A stretch of 64,000 nt of DNA, from NCBI RefSeq assembly GCF_018785315.1, contig NZ_WQPN01000008.1, positions 62,001 through 126,000 of the forward strand, written 5' to 3'. Positions 8,132 to 16,188 of the stretch are shown piece by piece. Source of the stretch: Clostridium sp. MCC353 (GTDB lineage: Bacteria > Bacillota > Clostridia > Lachnospirales > Lachnospiraceae). The notes beneath the pieces were generated by a model. The model was not told the origin of the DNA. It was given only the letters and a program-made list of their open reading frames with translations, and did no database searches. The position numbers and the translations under genes were made by a program. Every line of letters begins with the position of its first letter. Position 1 is the stretch's first letter.

Positions 8132-9373
8132 ATGGCAAATACACAAAATAAAGCGGCTCTCCCAAAGGATCTGAAACGGAAAAACCGGAAAGAGATTTTA
8201 AAAGTATTCCAGAACTCGGAAAAAGAGGACTGGTCTTTGGCGGAACTGTCTGAGAAGACGGGGATCAGCCGGGCGACGGTAACAAAGGCGGTGATGTCAT
8301 TTGTACAGAAGGACATCCTTATATATAGAGGGAAAGGGAATTCCACGGAGATCGGCGGGAAACGGCCGGATGTCTATGCGTTTAACAAGGAAAACCAGTT
8401 TTTGGCGTATATGAACATCGGAATCGGCTGGATGAGCATGGCCGTTCTGGATTTGAAACTGCAGGAGCTAAAAAGCATTCAGGCCGACATTTCCATCAGT
8501 TCCACCCTGGACGAAATGATCGGCGTCAGCAGGGATTGTTACAGGAAACTGATGGAAGAGACCGGGATTCCCACAGAAAAAGTCTATGGGCTGTGCATCA
8601 GCACCAGCGGACTGATCAATCAGGAAACGGGCAGCCTGCAGCACATCCTGTCCTATCCCAACTGGGGAAATGAGATCCCCATGCGGGCTATATTTGAACG
8701 GGAGTACCCGGGGCTTGTGATCCTGCTGGAAAATGTGGCCCGGGCTGCGGGAAGGGCGGAACTCTATTATAACCGGGAATTCGATGATAAGAAGGTATTT
8801 ACCCTGTTCACCCACCGGGGCATTTCCGGCTGTCTGATCGACCAGGGGAAGGTGCAGAACAGCAGAAACAGCCTGATCGGGGAAATCGGCCACATCATCA
8901 TCTGCCCGGAGGATCAGGATGTCTGCCGGTGCGGGAGCAAAGGGTGTTTTGAAAATATGGTTTCCGAGGAGCGGATGGTGAAACGGGTACATTTGTACCC
9001 GGAACGCCTTGAAAACTCCATTTTGGGCAGCCTGGAAGAAATCCATATAAGGGAAATCCTGCGGGCGGCCAATCAGGGGGATGAGTATGCCTGCGGGATC
9101 GTGGACGAGGCGGCCGGGTATTTTGCCATTGCCCTCAGGAATATTATTCTCACCGTGGATCCTGAGATCATTGTGATCCAGGGGCGGTATTCCGCCGGAG
9201 GGGAATATTTCAGACGGAAAATAGAGGAAAAACTTTATAATCCGGCTTATTTTCCCAATACATCCGACTGGTCCATTCTTTATGATGAAAAAAATATTTG
9301 GAAATTGGCGGAAATCGGGCTTTCTGCCGCCATGGCCGAGGAATTGTTCCAAGACTTTTTTCTTGACATGTAA
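8132..9373 (+). CDS. ROK family transcriptional regulator (NagC/XylR type)
   Basis: The 413-residue protein has an N-terminal winged helix (LAELSEKTGISRATVTKAVMSF, about residues 31-52) and a C-terminal ROK sugar-kinase-like domain. GEIGHIII and the zinc-binding motif CRCGSKGCFE are present, while the N-terminal DNA-binding domain marks it as a regulator rather than a kinase. ROK repressors sense sugars or sugar phosphates and often control neighbouring glycan genes, here the nagBA/lipoprotein/epimerase block. It has its own promoter with a small inverted repeat and is followed by a terminator-like hairpin at 9410. Confidence 0.85.
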   Translation: MANTQNKAALPKDLKRKNRKEILKVFQNSEKEDWSLAELSEKTGISRATVTKAVMSFVQKDILIYRGKGNSTEIGGKRPDVYAFNKENQFLAYMNIGIGWMSMAVLDLKLQELKSIQADISISSTLDEMIGVSRDCYRKLMEETGIPTEKVYGLCISTSGLINQETGSLQHILSYPNWGNEIPMRAIFEREYPGLVILLENVARAAGRAELYYNREFDDKKVFTLFTHRGISGCLIDQGKVQNSRNSLIGEIGHIIICPEDQDVCRCGSKGCFENMVSEERMVKRVHLYPERLENSILGSLEEIHIREILRAANQGDEYACGIVDEAAGYFAIALRNIILTVDPEIIVIQGRYSAGGEYFRRKIEEKLYNPAYFPNTSDWSILYDEKNIWKLAEIGLSAAMAEELFQDFFLDM

Positions 9374-9409
9374 AAAATAGTCTGTTAAAATAAGTACTCG
9401 TGTAGAAAC

Positions 9410-9455
9410 GAGAGGATTCAAAGTCTGAAACGTGCTTTGAGTTCTCTTTTTCTTT
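9410..9455 (+). terminator. hairpin and T-rich tail after the ROK gene
   Basis: GAGAG...TTCAAAG (9410-9423) pairs with CTTTGAG..CTC (9435-9446) across a small internal bulge, followed by the run TTTTTCTTTG. It sits 37 bases after the ROK stop and fits an intrinsic terminator. Confidence 0.6.
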
Positions 9456-9578
9456 GTGTGTATCCTATGGGAAATATGGGGATACTTTTGTTGCGGCAGT
9501 ATGAGACTGCATGATGTGTGTGCGGCTGTCGGAGCGTTCCGAAATTACAGGAACCGGCGGCCATGAGAAAGGAATTAT
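9456..9578 (+). promoter_or_regulatory. structured 5' leader of the RNA helicase
   Basis: This short region can fold into several stems: GTATCC (9460-9465) with GGGATAC (9479-9485), and GTTCC with GGAAC around 9535-9555. RNA helicase genes are often regulated through their own leaders. I could not assign a known riboswitch or a convincing promoter here. Confidence 0.35.
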
Positions 9579-11288
9579 ATGGAGACAGTGAGATTTGACG
9601 AGTTACAATTAGACGAGAGAATTCTGCGGGCAGTTACGGACATGGGCTTTGAAGCGGCGTCCCCGATACAGGCACAGGCTATACCTGTACAGCTTGAAGG
9701 GCTTGACATTATCGGTCAGGCACAGACGGGAACCGGCAAAACAGCGGCTTTTGGAATCCCTTTATTACAGAAGATCGATCCGAAAAGCAAAAAGCTTCAG
9801 GCAATTGCCCTTTGCCCAACCAGGGAACTGGCTATTCAGGTAGCTGAAGAGATCCGCAGATTAGCTAAATATATGCATGGAGTTAAGGTGCTGCCGATTT
9901 ACGGGGGCCAGGATATTGTGAAACAAATCCGTTCCTTAAAAGACGGAACCCAGATTATCATCGGAACACCGGGACGCGTGATGGATCATATGCGCCGTAA
10001 GACGGTAAAATTCGACCATGTCCATACGGTTATCATGGATGAGGCGGATGAGATGCTGAACATGGGCTTTTTGGAAGATATGGAAACCATTTTGAGCCAG
10101 CTTCCGGATGAGCGCCAGACAATCATGTTTTCCGCAACCATGCCGGATGCCATCGCTAAAATTGCGAACAACTTCCAGAACAATCCGGTTACGGTTAAGG
10201 TTGTGAAGAAGGAACTGACGGTTCCAAAAGTGACCCAGTATTATTATGAAGTAAAGCCGAAAAACAAGGTGGAAGTGATGTGCCGCCTTCTGGATATGTA
10301 TGCGCCGAAACTTTCCGTAGTTTTCTGCAATACAAAACGCCAGGTGGATGAACTGGTTCAGGCCCTTCAGGGACGGGGATATTTTGCGGAAGGCCTTCAC
10401 GGAGACTTGAAGCAGATTCAGCGTGACCGGGTTATGAACAGTTTCCGCAACGGCAAAACGGAGATTCTGGTTGCAACGGATGTGGCGGCCCGCGGTATCG
10501 ACGTGGATGATGTGGGAGCTGTGTTCAACTACGATCTTCCCCAGGATGATGAATATTATGTTCACAGAATCGGCCGTACCGGCCGTGCAGGACGGGAAGG
10601 AATCGCTTTCAGCTTCGTAGTTGGACGGGAAGTTTATAAACTCAGGGACATCCAGCGTTACTGCAAGACCAAGATCATCCCTCAGGCCATTCCTTCGCTC
10701 AATGATATCACGGAAATCAAAGTGGAAAAAATCATGGAACAGGTAGTGGACGTGATCAATGACAACGATCTGAGCAAGATGATCAATATCATTGAAAAGA
10801 AGCTTCTGGAGGAAGATTACACTTCTCTCGACCTGGCGGCAGCCCTGTTAAAAATGACCATGGGCGAAGAAAATGAAGACATTATTGACGACAGAAGACC
10901 GGCCCGCTCATTAGACGATCTGGGAAGTTCTTATTCTGATTCAGGCCGTGGCGGCCGTGGAAATGCCTATGGCAGCAGAGGCGGACGCGGCGGAAGCAGC
11001 AATGGCAACGGATACGGCAGAAGCCAGAGAAGCGCCCGTGACGACAGCATGGCCCGTCTGTTCATTAATATCGGTAAGGATCAGAATATCAAACCTGGAG
11101 ATATCCTGGGAGCGATTGCAGGAGAATCCGGTATGCCCGGCAAGATGGTGGGAAGCATTGACATGTATGACAAATATACATTCGTGGAGGTTCCACGTGA
11201 GAGCGCGGATACGGTGCTGAAGGCCATGAAAGACGTTAAGATTAAAGGAAAGAATATTCATATGGAGAAAGCCAATTCGGGTAAATAG
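9579..11288 (+). CDS. deaD: DEAD-box ATP-dependent RNA helicase
   Basis: A 569-residue helicase that unwinds RNA during ribosome assembly and mRNA decay, notably in the cold. The Q motif region (FDELQLDERILRAV), Walker A AQTGTGKT (about 48-55), PTRELA, TPGR, DEAD (IMDEADEM, about 154), SAT and HRIGRTGRAGREG are all present. An RGG-like glycine/arginine linker (about 455-485) leads to a DbpA-type RNA-binding domain (MARLFINIGKDQNIKP...). This layout matches DeaD/CshA proteins. The TAG stop is followed in frame by 47 more codons encoding five-residue repeats (see findings), so the original protein may have been longer. Confidence 0.92.
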   Translation: METVRFDELQLDERILRAVTDMGFEAASPIQAQAIPVQLEGLDIIGQAQTGTGKTAAFGIPLLQKIDPKSKKLQAIALCPTRELAIQVAEEIRRLAKYMHGVKVLPIYGGQDIVKQIRSLKDGTQIIIGTPGRVMDHMRRKTVKFDHVHTVIMDEADEMLNMGFLEDMETILSQLPDERQTIMFSATMPDAIAKIANNFQNNPVTVKVVKKELTVPKVTQYYYEVKPKNKVEVMCRLLDMYAPKLSVVFCNTKRQVDELVQALQGRGYFAEGLHGDLKQIQRDRVMNSFRNGKTEILVATDVAARGIDVDDVGAVFNYDLPQDDEYYVHRIGRTGRAGREGIAFSFVVGREVYKLRDIQRYCKTKIIPQAIPSLNDITEIKVEKIMEQVVDVINDNDLSKMINIIEKKLLEEDYTSLDLAAALLKMTMGEENEDIIDDRRPARSLDDLGSSYSDSGRGGRGNAYGSRGGRGGSSNGNGYGRSQRSARDDSMARLFINIGKDQNIKPGDILGAIAGESGMPGKMVGSIDMYDKYTFVEVPRESADTVLKAMKDVKIKGKNIHMEKANSGK

Positions 11289-11432
11289 CAGAAGCTATTC
11301 CGGATGGAAAGTATCGGGATGGACAGTTTCCAGTATCCGGATGGACAGTTTCCAGATGGGGAGTTACCGGATGGGCAGTATCCGGACGGACAGTATCCGG
11401 ATAGACAGTTTCCGGACAGCGGAGGCAATTGA
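11289..11432 (+). repeat. 15-nt tandem repeats, in frame behind the helicase stop
   Basis: Imperfect copies of a 15-base unit close to CCGGATGGACAGTTT run from about 11299 to 11416. In the helicase frame the region stays open from the TAG to a TGA at 11430-11432 and would read pentapeptides such as [15 protein letters not shown] and QYPDR. No ribosome site or start makes it an independent gene. Confidence 0.75.
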
Positions 11433-11458
11433 TTGAATGCGCTGACAGTATGAAGTGA

Positions 11459-11573
11459 TAATAAAGATGATAAAGTTAAAAAGGCAATAAAGTTAAAAAG
11501 TAATAAAGTTAAAAAGTAATAAAGTTAAAAAAGTAATAAAATTAAAAAAGTAATAAAGTTAAAATGTAATAAA
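11459..11573 (+). repeat. A-rich 16-17 nt tandem repeats
   Basis: About six copies of a unit close to AAGTAATAAAGTTAAA follow each other directly, ending at the helicase terminator. They contain frequent stops in the frames I checked and look non-coding. Together with the preceding array they fill the 3' flank of the helicase gene. Confidence 0.75.
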
Positions 11574-11638
11574 AACCGGTGAACCGGAGACTGCGGAAGT
11601 TTTAATCTTACCGCCGTTTCCGGTTCGCCGGTTTTTTT
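11572..11638 (+). terminator. intrinsic terminator of the helicase unit
   Basis: AAAACCGGTGAACCGGA (11572-11588) pairs with TCCGGTTCGCCGGTTTT (11619-11635) with a single G-U pair. An inner GCGG/CCGC stem and a T run to 11638 follow the terminator rules closely. Confidence 0.85.
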
Positions 11639-11673
11639 GTGCTGTTATTTGCAGCCATGGGGCGGGCCGGGAA

Positions 11674-11697
11674 TTGATCTAAATCACCTGATGTGAT
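11674..11697 (+). promoter_or_regulatory. FNR-like palindromes upstream of the redox cluster
   Basis: TTGATCTAAATCAC (11674-11687) matches the FNR consensus TTGAT-N4-ATCAA at nine of ten defined bases. The second half ATCAC pairs again with GTGAT at 11693-11697, giving two overlapping palindromes. They lie about 150 bases ahead of the rubredoxin start. A Crp/Fnr-type regulator is encoded at 13184. A possible extended -10 (TGATATAGT, 11802-11810) lies between site and gene. Confidence 0.55.
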
Positions 11698-11847
11698 ACC
11701 CTCAGTTTTCGGGAAGAGTTTGGTTCCCATCATTTTATGAAAATAAAAATGGTAATTATTACTATTTATGTAACAATGTCACTGTGGCTTGTCCTTCTAT
11801 TTGATATAGTAAGATCAATAAGAAAAATAAAAGAAGGAGGTCAGTGC

Positions 11848-12513
11848 ATGAGTAAGTATGTATGCAGTATTTGCGGTTATATTTACGACGAGGCCGCAGG
11901 GATTCCCGATCAGCAGATTGCCCCGGGAACCAGATGGGAGGAACTGCCGGATGGCTGGGCCTGTCCGCTTTGCAAAGCGCCTAAGGAGGCATTCCGCCTT
12001 GCAGAAGAGGAGAAAGCAGTACATAAGGATGAACCGGCAGAAGAAAACAGAAAAGACGAACTGAGGGAATTATCTTTTGGAGAACTGGGCGCTCTGTGTT
12101 CCAATCTGGCAAAAGGGTGTGAGAAGCAGTATTTGGCGGAGGAGGCCGGGCTGTTTAACCAGCTCTCTGAGTATTTTATGGGGAAAGCGTCGCCGGTGGC
12201 CGATGCCGGAATGGAGCGTCTGCTGGCACTGGTTAAAATGGATTTGGAAGAAGGGTTTGGACAGGCGGAGGCCGCAGCTTCATCTGCATCTGACCGGGGG
12301 GCGCTGAGAGCGTTGACCTGGAGCCAAAAGGTGACCCGCATGCTGGAATCCCTGCTAGCGCGTTATGAAAAGGAACAGGGCGGGTTTATAGCCGGAACCA
12401 GGGTTTATGTCTGTGAAATCTGCGGATTTATCTATGTGGGTGAGGAACCGCCTGAGATCTGCCCGGTCTGTAAAGTGCCCAAATTAAAACTCACAGAGCT
12501 GAAAAGGAGGTAA
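11848..12513 (+). CDS. two-ended rubredoxin-type electron carrier
   Basis: A 221-residue protein with an N-terminal rubredoxin (Cys6/9 and Cys39/42, with [13 protein letters not shown] and [14 protein letters not shown]). A roughly 120-residue helical middle follows, then a C-terminal rubredoxin-like knuckle pair (CEICGFIY...CPVCKVPK, Cys189/192/205/208). Each end should bind one iron. The frame opens earlier at 11737, but AAGGAGG at 11834-11840 and the rubredoxin start fix the ATG at 11848. The helical middle contains few His/Glu pairs, so I do not call it a rubrerythrin. A ferredoxin gene follows four bases later. It probably shuttles electrons in peroxide or oxygen reduction. Confidence 0.8.
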   Translation: MSKYVCSICGYIYDEAAGIPDQQIAPGTRWEELPDGWACPLCKAPKEAFRLAEEEKAVHKDEPAEENRKDELRELSFGELGALCSNLAKGCEKQYLAEEAGLFNQLSEYFMGKASPVADAGMERLLALVKMDLEEGFGQAEAAASSASDRGALRALTWSQKVTRMLESLLARYEKEQGGFIAGTRVYVCEICGFIYVGEEPPEICPVCKVPKLKLTELKRR

Positions 12514-12517
12514 CTAT

Positions 12518-13009
12518 ATGCGTGCAGTAAGGAATATAAGATTATGTACTAAAGATTGTCTCTGCCTTTACGTTTGTCCCACCGGGGCCACTGATACGGA
12601 AACCGGGCAGATTGACGGGGACAAATGCATCGGCTGCGGAATCTGCGCCAATGCCTGCCCGTCCCATGCCATTTCCATGGTCCCTGAGAAATACCCTCCG
12701 CAGCAGAAAAAGGCGGAACCGGTGAAAATGAGCCTGTTTGCCCTCGCACAGAGCAAGGCGGACCAGGAAAATATTGCCCTTCAGATTGCAAAGAACGCCG
12801 ATGACCCGGTTCTGGCCCAGCTTATGGAGGCTGCGGCAAAATCCAATCACCTGATGGCCGAAGATATACTGCGGGAGGCCGGATATATGCTGCCCCAGAG
12901 CCGGAATACCCGTGACTTTTTAAAGTCATTAGCGGAAAATCCCCCGGCAGAAGACTTTCCCGTGGATGCGGTGGAAAAGCTTCTGCGGCTGATTCCCTGT
13001 AATGAATAA
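12518..13009 (+). CDS. 4Fe-4S ferredoxin-like protein
   Basis: A 163-residue protein with two iron-sulfur binding segments near its N-terminus and an uncharacterised helical C-terminal half. The second site is canonical (CIGCGICANACP). The first reads CTKDCLCLYVCP, a Cys-x3-Cys-x-Cys-x3-Cys-Pro spacing that differs from the usual x2-x2-x3. It is translationally close to the rubredoxin gene (4-base gap, GGAGG site), so the two proteins are probably electron-transfer partners. The C-terminal 90 residues lack recognisable motifs. Confidence 0.8.
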   Translation: MRAVRNIRLCTKDCLCLYVCPTGATDTETGQIDGDKCIGCGICANACPSHAISMVPEKYPPQQKKAEPVKMSLFALAQSKADQENIALQIAKNADDPVLAQLMEAAAKSNHLMAEDILREAGYMLPQSRNTRDFLKSLAENPPAEDFPVDAVEKLLRLIPCNE

Positions 13010-13015
13010 AACTGC

Positions 13016-13074
13016 GTAACAGTTCAGACGGCTTCTTGACCGGCTTATGGGTTAAAGCGCCGTCTGAACGGTTG
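13016..13074 (+). repeat. dispersed inverted-repeat element, copy A
   Basis: GTTCAGACGGC (13022-13032) and GCCGTCTGAAC (13059-13069) are perfect inverted repeats, flanked by GTAACA and GGTTGTAA. The left end (GTAACAGTTCAGA) and the inner CTTCTTGACCGG recur in the larger element at 17664. It may also terminate the rubredoxin/ferredoxin transcript. Confidence 0.55.
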
Positions 13075-13183
13075 TAAAAACATCGGGAACCGGGACGGCT
13101 TGTGCCCGTCCGGTCATTGATTTCTGAATGAAATCGAGGTACAATAGATCCATTATACATATTTAAGGAGACTGAAAAATTTG

Positions 13184-13855
13184 ATGGATCTGAGTGAGTA
13201 CCTTCCATTCTGGAAAAAGTTAACGCCAGCCCAACAGGGTTTATTGAGAAATGCGGTAAGAGAGCGGAGATTTGCCAAGGGTGCCGTAATCCACAACGGT
13301 TCCTCCGACTGTATCGGGCTTTTAGTGATGGTCAGCGGACAGCTCAGGGTCTATACCATGTCGGAAGAGGGAAAAGAACTCACGCTTTACCGTCTGCTGG
13401 AACGGGATATGTGCCTGTTTTCGGCTGCCTGTCTGCTGAAAGGGATTCAGTTTGACGTGGTGGTGGAAGCGGAACAGGATTCGGTGGTGCTCCATATCCC
13501 GGTGGACATTTATAAGAAGCTGATGGACGAATCTGCGGCTGTGGCCAATTATACCAATGAACTGATGGCAACCCGGTTTTCGGATGTGATGTGGCTGATG
13601 GACCAGGTGCTGAATAAGAAGCTGGACAGCAGGCTGGCGGCATTTCTTCTGGAAGAGAGTGAGCTTTCAGGGACAGAAGAACTTCAGATCACCCATGAGC
13701 AGATTGCAAACCATCTGGGCAGCGTCAGGGAAGTGGTCACCCGGATGCTGAAGTATTTTCAAAATGAACAGCTAGTGAAGCTGAAGCGGGGCGGAATCCT
13801 GCTTTTGGACAGGGAACGGATGAAAACGCTGGCATCGGCCAGCCTGCGGCAGTGA
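13184..13855 (+). CDS. Crp/Fnr family transcriptional regulator
   Basis: About 223 residues: an N-terminal cyclic-nucleotide-binding-type beta barrel (AVIHNGSSDCIGLLVMVSGQLRVYT) and a C-terminal winged helix (ITHEQIANHLGSVREVVTRMLKYF). A TTG at 13181 directly precedes the ATG; AAGGAG at 13165-13170 could serve either. There is no N-terminal cysteine cluster like that of FNR, so it more likely resembles Clostridial redox/NO-responsive members. It lies between ferredoxin and thioredoxin genes, and an FNR-like palindrome precedes the cluster, so control of this redox block is likely. The effector is unknown. Confidence 0.85.
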   Translation: MDLSEYLPFWKKLTPAQQGLLRNAVRERRFAKGAVIHNGSSDCIGLLVMVSGQLRVYTMSEEGKELTLYRLLERDMCLFSAACLLKGIQFDVVVEAEQDSVVLHIPVDIYKKLMDESAAVANYTNELMATRFSDVMWLMDQVLNKKLDSRLAAFLLEESELSGTEELQITHEQIANHLGSVREVVTRMLKYFQNEQLVKLKRGGILLLDRERMKTLASASLRQ

Positions 13856-13947
13856 TGAACGGAATGTAGCAAAGTCACGGTGAAGACAGACATTTTATAG
13901 TATCCTTTAAACATGAACGATGAACATGATGAAAAGGAGAGATAAAT

Positions 13948-14265
13948 ATGTCTGTTTTTTCTGTAACAAGGGAGAATTTTAATAAAGAAGTTTTAAATTC
14001 CAAGGAGCCGGTGCTTCTGGATTTCTGGGCCGGCTGGTGCATGCCCTGTAAGATGCTTTCGCCGCTGATTGATAAAGTGGCCAGCGAAAACCCGTCAATT
14101 AAAGTCGGAAAAGTCAATGTGGAAGAGGAACAGGAACTGGCGGAACAGTTTCAGATCATGGGCATACCTGCCCTGGTGCTGATGAAGGACGGTAAACAGG
14201 TTTCCGGATCGGTGGGGCTTCAGCCTAAGTCCAGGATTGAAAAAATGATTAAAGAGTACATTTAG
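13948..14265 (+). CDS. trxA: thioredoxin with WCMPC active site
   Basis: A 105-residue single-domain thioredoxin (LLDFWAGWCMPCKML, Cys31/Cys34; cis-proline in MGIPALVLMKDG). It should reduce disulfides or persulfides in the cytoplasm. The usual WCGPC active site carries Met in place of Gly, which normally shifts redox potential or partner choice. The AAAGGAGA site is good. It is followed after 16 bases by a CoA-disulfide reductase with rhodanese domain, a natural partner in thiol/persulfide recycling. Confidence 0.9.
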   Translation: MSVFSVTRENFNKEVLNSKEPVLLDFWAGWCMPCKMLSPLIDKVASENPSIKVGKVNVEEEQELAEQFQIMGIPALVLMKDGKQVSGSVGLQPKSRIEKMIKEYI

Positions 14266-14281
14266 AGAAGGAGGAACGGAT

Positions 14282-15976
14282 ATGAGAGTATTGATTGTCG
14301 GCGGTGTGGCCGGCGGAGCGACGGCAGCGGCCCGTCTCCGCCGTTTGGATGAATCAGCGGAGATCATTGTATTTGAAAGGGGCGGATATGTGTCTTATGC
14401 CAACTGCGGCCTGCCTTATTATATCGGCGGGGTGATTGAAGAGAAGAAGAAGCTGACTCTTCAGACGCCGGAAAGCTTCTGGAACCGTTTCCGCGTGGAT
14501 GTGCGGGTAAAGAATGAAGTCACGGACATTGACCCGGCGGCGAAGACCGTGACGGTCAAGCGTTTGGAGGACGGAAGCGAGTATACGGAACACTATGACA
14601 AACTGATCCTTTCTCCGGGCGCTAAAGCCATAGTTCCTCCATTTCCCGGAATTGATAATGACAAGATTTTCACCCTGCGGACCGTGGAGGACACCTACCG
14701 GATCAGGGAGTATATTGAGAAAAATAAACCCGGCCGGGCCGTTGTGGTGGGAGGCGGATTTATCGGCCTGGAGATGGCTGAAAACCTGATCCATTGGGGA
14801 ATTGACACCACGCTTGTACAGCGGGAAAACCAGATCATGCTGCCCTTTGATTACGATATGGCCTGTGAAATGCATTCTTACCTGAGAGGAAAGGGCATGG
14901 ATCTGAGAGTGAACGCGGAAGTGAATGGATTTTCGGATGAAAATGGAAACGTGGTGACTCATCTGAAAAATGGAGATGGAATAGAAGCGGATTTTGTAAT
15001 CCTGGCAATCGGCGTGACGCCGGACACTAAGCTGGCCGAAAAAGCCGGTCTGGAACTGGGGATCAGAGGCGCCATCCGGGTGAACGAACACATGCAGACT
15101 TCGGAGCCGGATATCTATGCTGCCGGTGATGCGGTGGAAGTGAAAAACTTTGTGACTGGTGAGCGGACATTGGTGTCGCTGGCAGGCCCGGCCAACAAGC
15201 AGGGGCGCATTGCGGCGGACAATATCTGCGGGCGGAACAGCACATTTAAAGGATCACAGGGGTCTTCCGTATTGAAGATGTTTGATATGACAGCGGCATC
15301 TACAGGAATTAATGAAAAAATGGCCAAAGAATCGGGAATTCCTTATGATAAAGTGGTGACGTACAGCGTTTCCCATGCCACATACTATCCTGGCGCCACC
15401 AATATGACCATAAAAACCCTGTTTTCACCGGAAGACGGCCGGATTTTAGGCGCCCAGATTGTGGGATTTGAAGGCGTCGACAAGCGGCTGGATGTGATGG
15501 CGTCAGCAATTCATGCCGGTATGACGGCGGAGGATTTGACGGAACTGGATCTGTCCTATGCTCCTCCCTACTCGTCGGCCAAGGACCCGGTGAACATGGC
15601 CGGTTATGTGATTGAAAATATTATGACAGGCAATGTAAAACAATTTCACTGGCACGATGTGGAGCGGCTGACCGGCGATGATTCCGTCACCATGCTGGAC
15701 GTGAGAAATGTCAATGAATACGAAAAAGGCCACATCCCCGGAACTGTGAATATTCCTCTGGATGAACTGAGAGAGCGTATGAAAGAGCTGGATCAGGCGA
15801 AAGATATCTATATAAACTGTCACAGCGGCCTCAGAAGCTATATTGCATGCAGGATTTTAACTGCCAGCGGGTTCAACTGTTATAATTTATCAGGCGGATT
15901 CCGTTTTTATGAATGCATGCTAAATGACCGTATTTATGATGAAAGCCCGGTTCATCCGTGTGGGATCAGAATTTAG
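14282..15976 (+). CDS. CoA-disulfide reductase fused to rhodanese
   Basis: A 564-residue flavoprotein. The FAD-binding GGVAGG start, SYANCGLPYYIG with the single redox Cys42, the NAD(P)H Rossmann motif VVVGGGFIGLEMAENL and the second FAD motif IYAAGDAVEV define the CoADR/NADH oxidase family. A C-terminal rhodanese domain begins near DSVTMLDVRNVNEY, with active-site NCHSGLRS (Cys513). CoADR-rhodanese fusions reduce CoA or protein persulfides and polysulfides. The gene belongs with trxA and the rubredoxin/ferredoxin genes to an oxidative or sulfur-stress block and ends before a strong hairpin. Confidence 0.88.
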   Translation: MRVLIVGGVAGGATAAARLRRLDESAEIIVFERGGYVSYANCGLPYYIGGVIEEKKKLTLQTPESFWNRFRVDVRVKNEVTDIDPAAKTVTVKRLEDGSEYTEHYDKLILSPGAKAIVPPFPGIDNDKIFTLRTVEDTYRIREYIEKNKPGRAVVVGGGFIGLEMAENLIHWGIDTTLVQRENQIMLPFDYDMACEMHSYLRGKGMDLRVNAEVNGFSDENGNVVTHLKNGDGIEADFVILAIGVTPDTKLAEKAGLELGIRGAIRVNEHMQTSEPDIYAAGDAVEVKNFVTGERTLVSLAGPANKQGRIAADNICGRNSTFKGSQGSSVLKMFDMTAASTGINEKMAKESGIPYDKVVTYSVSHATYYPGATNMTIKTLFSPEDGRILGAQIVGFEGVDKRLDVMASAIHAGMTAEDLTELDLSYAPPYSSAKDPVNMAGYVIENIMTGNVKQFHWHDVERLTGDDSVTMLDVRNVNEYEKGHIPGTVNIPLDELRERMKELDQAKDIYINCHSGLRSYIACRILTASGFNCYNLSGGFRFYECMLNDRIYDESPVHPCGIRI

Positions 15977-16018
15977 ATTCGCTCTAACCCGTGATGAATC
16001 TGCCGGATAATTTTGCAG

Positions 16019-16072
16019 TGACTGTTTACAGCCCCCTCTGGCGGACCCGCCAGAGGGGACTGTGAACAGTCA
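16019..16072 (+). terminator. long hairpin after the CoA-disulfide reductase gene
   Basis: TGACTGTTTACAG plus CCCCTCTGGCG (16019-16043) pair with CGCCAGAGGGG plus CTGTGAACAGTCA (16048-16072) over a four-base loop, with one G-U pair and a one-base bulge. A short CATATTTT tail follows. It closes the redox operon. Confidence 0.75.
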
Positions 16073-16097
16073 TATTTTGCAGGATAATAGATATGGA

Positions 16098-16126
16098 TTG
16101 AAAAAAACTGTAAAACATCGTAGAAT
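16098..16126 (+). promoter_or_regulatory. promoter of the second nagA gene
   Basis: TTGAAA (16098-16103), a 17-bp spacer and TAGAAT (16121-16126) form a good housekeeping promoter, about 60 bases ahead of the start codon. Confidence 0.65.
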
Positions 16127-16188
16127 AGAGAACGTAGACAGTTAAAAAAATATCAAGCCGTTTATTCGGCAGAATAGAGGGATAAAAT

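Noticed and set aside
8468-9421. Long minus-strand frame opposite the ROK gene
   Set aside because: It mirrors the coding strand of a clear ROK protein and has no family features or ribosome site.
11737-11847. Hydrophobic N-terminal extension of the rubredoxin protein
   Set aside because: It looks like a membrane segment, but the AAGGAGG site and the rubredoxin fold place the start at 11848.
11848-12513. Rubrerythrin assignment
   Set aside because: The helical middle lacks the paired ExxH iron ligands expected for a diiron site.
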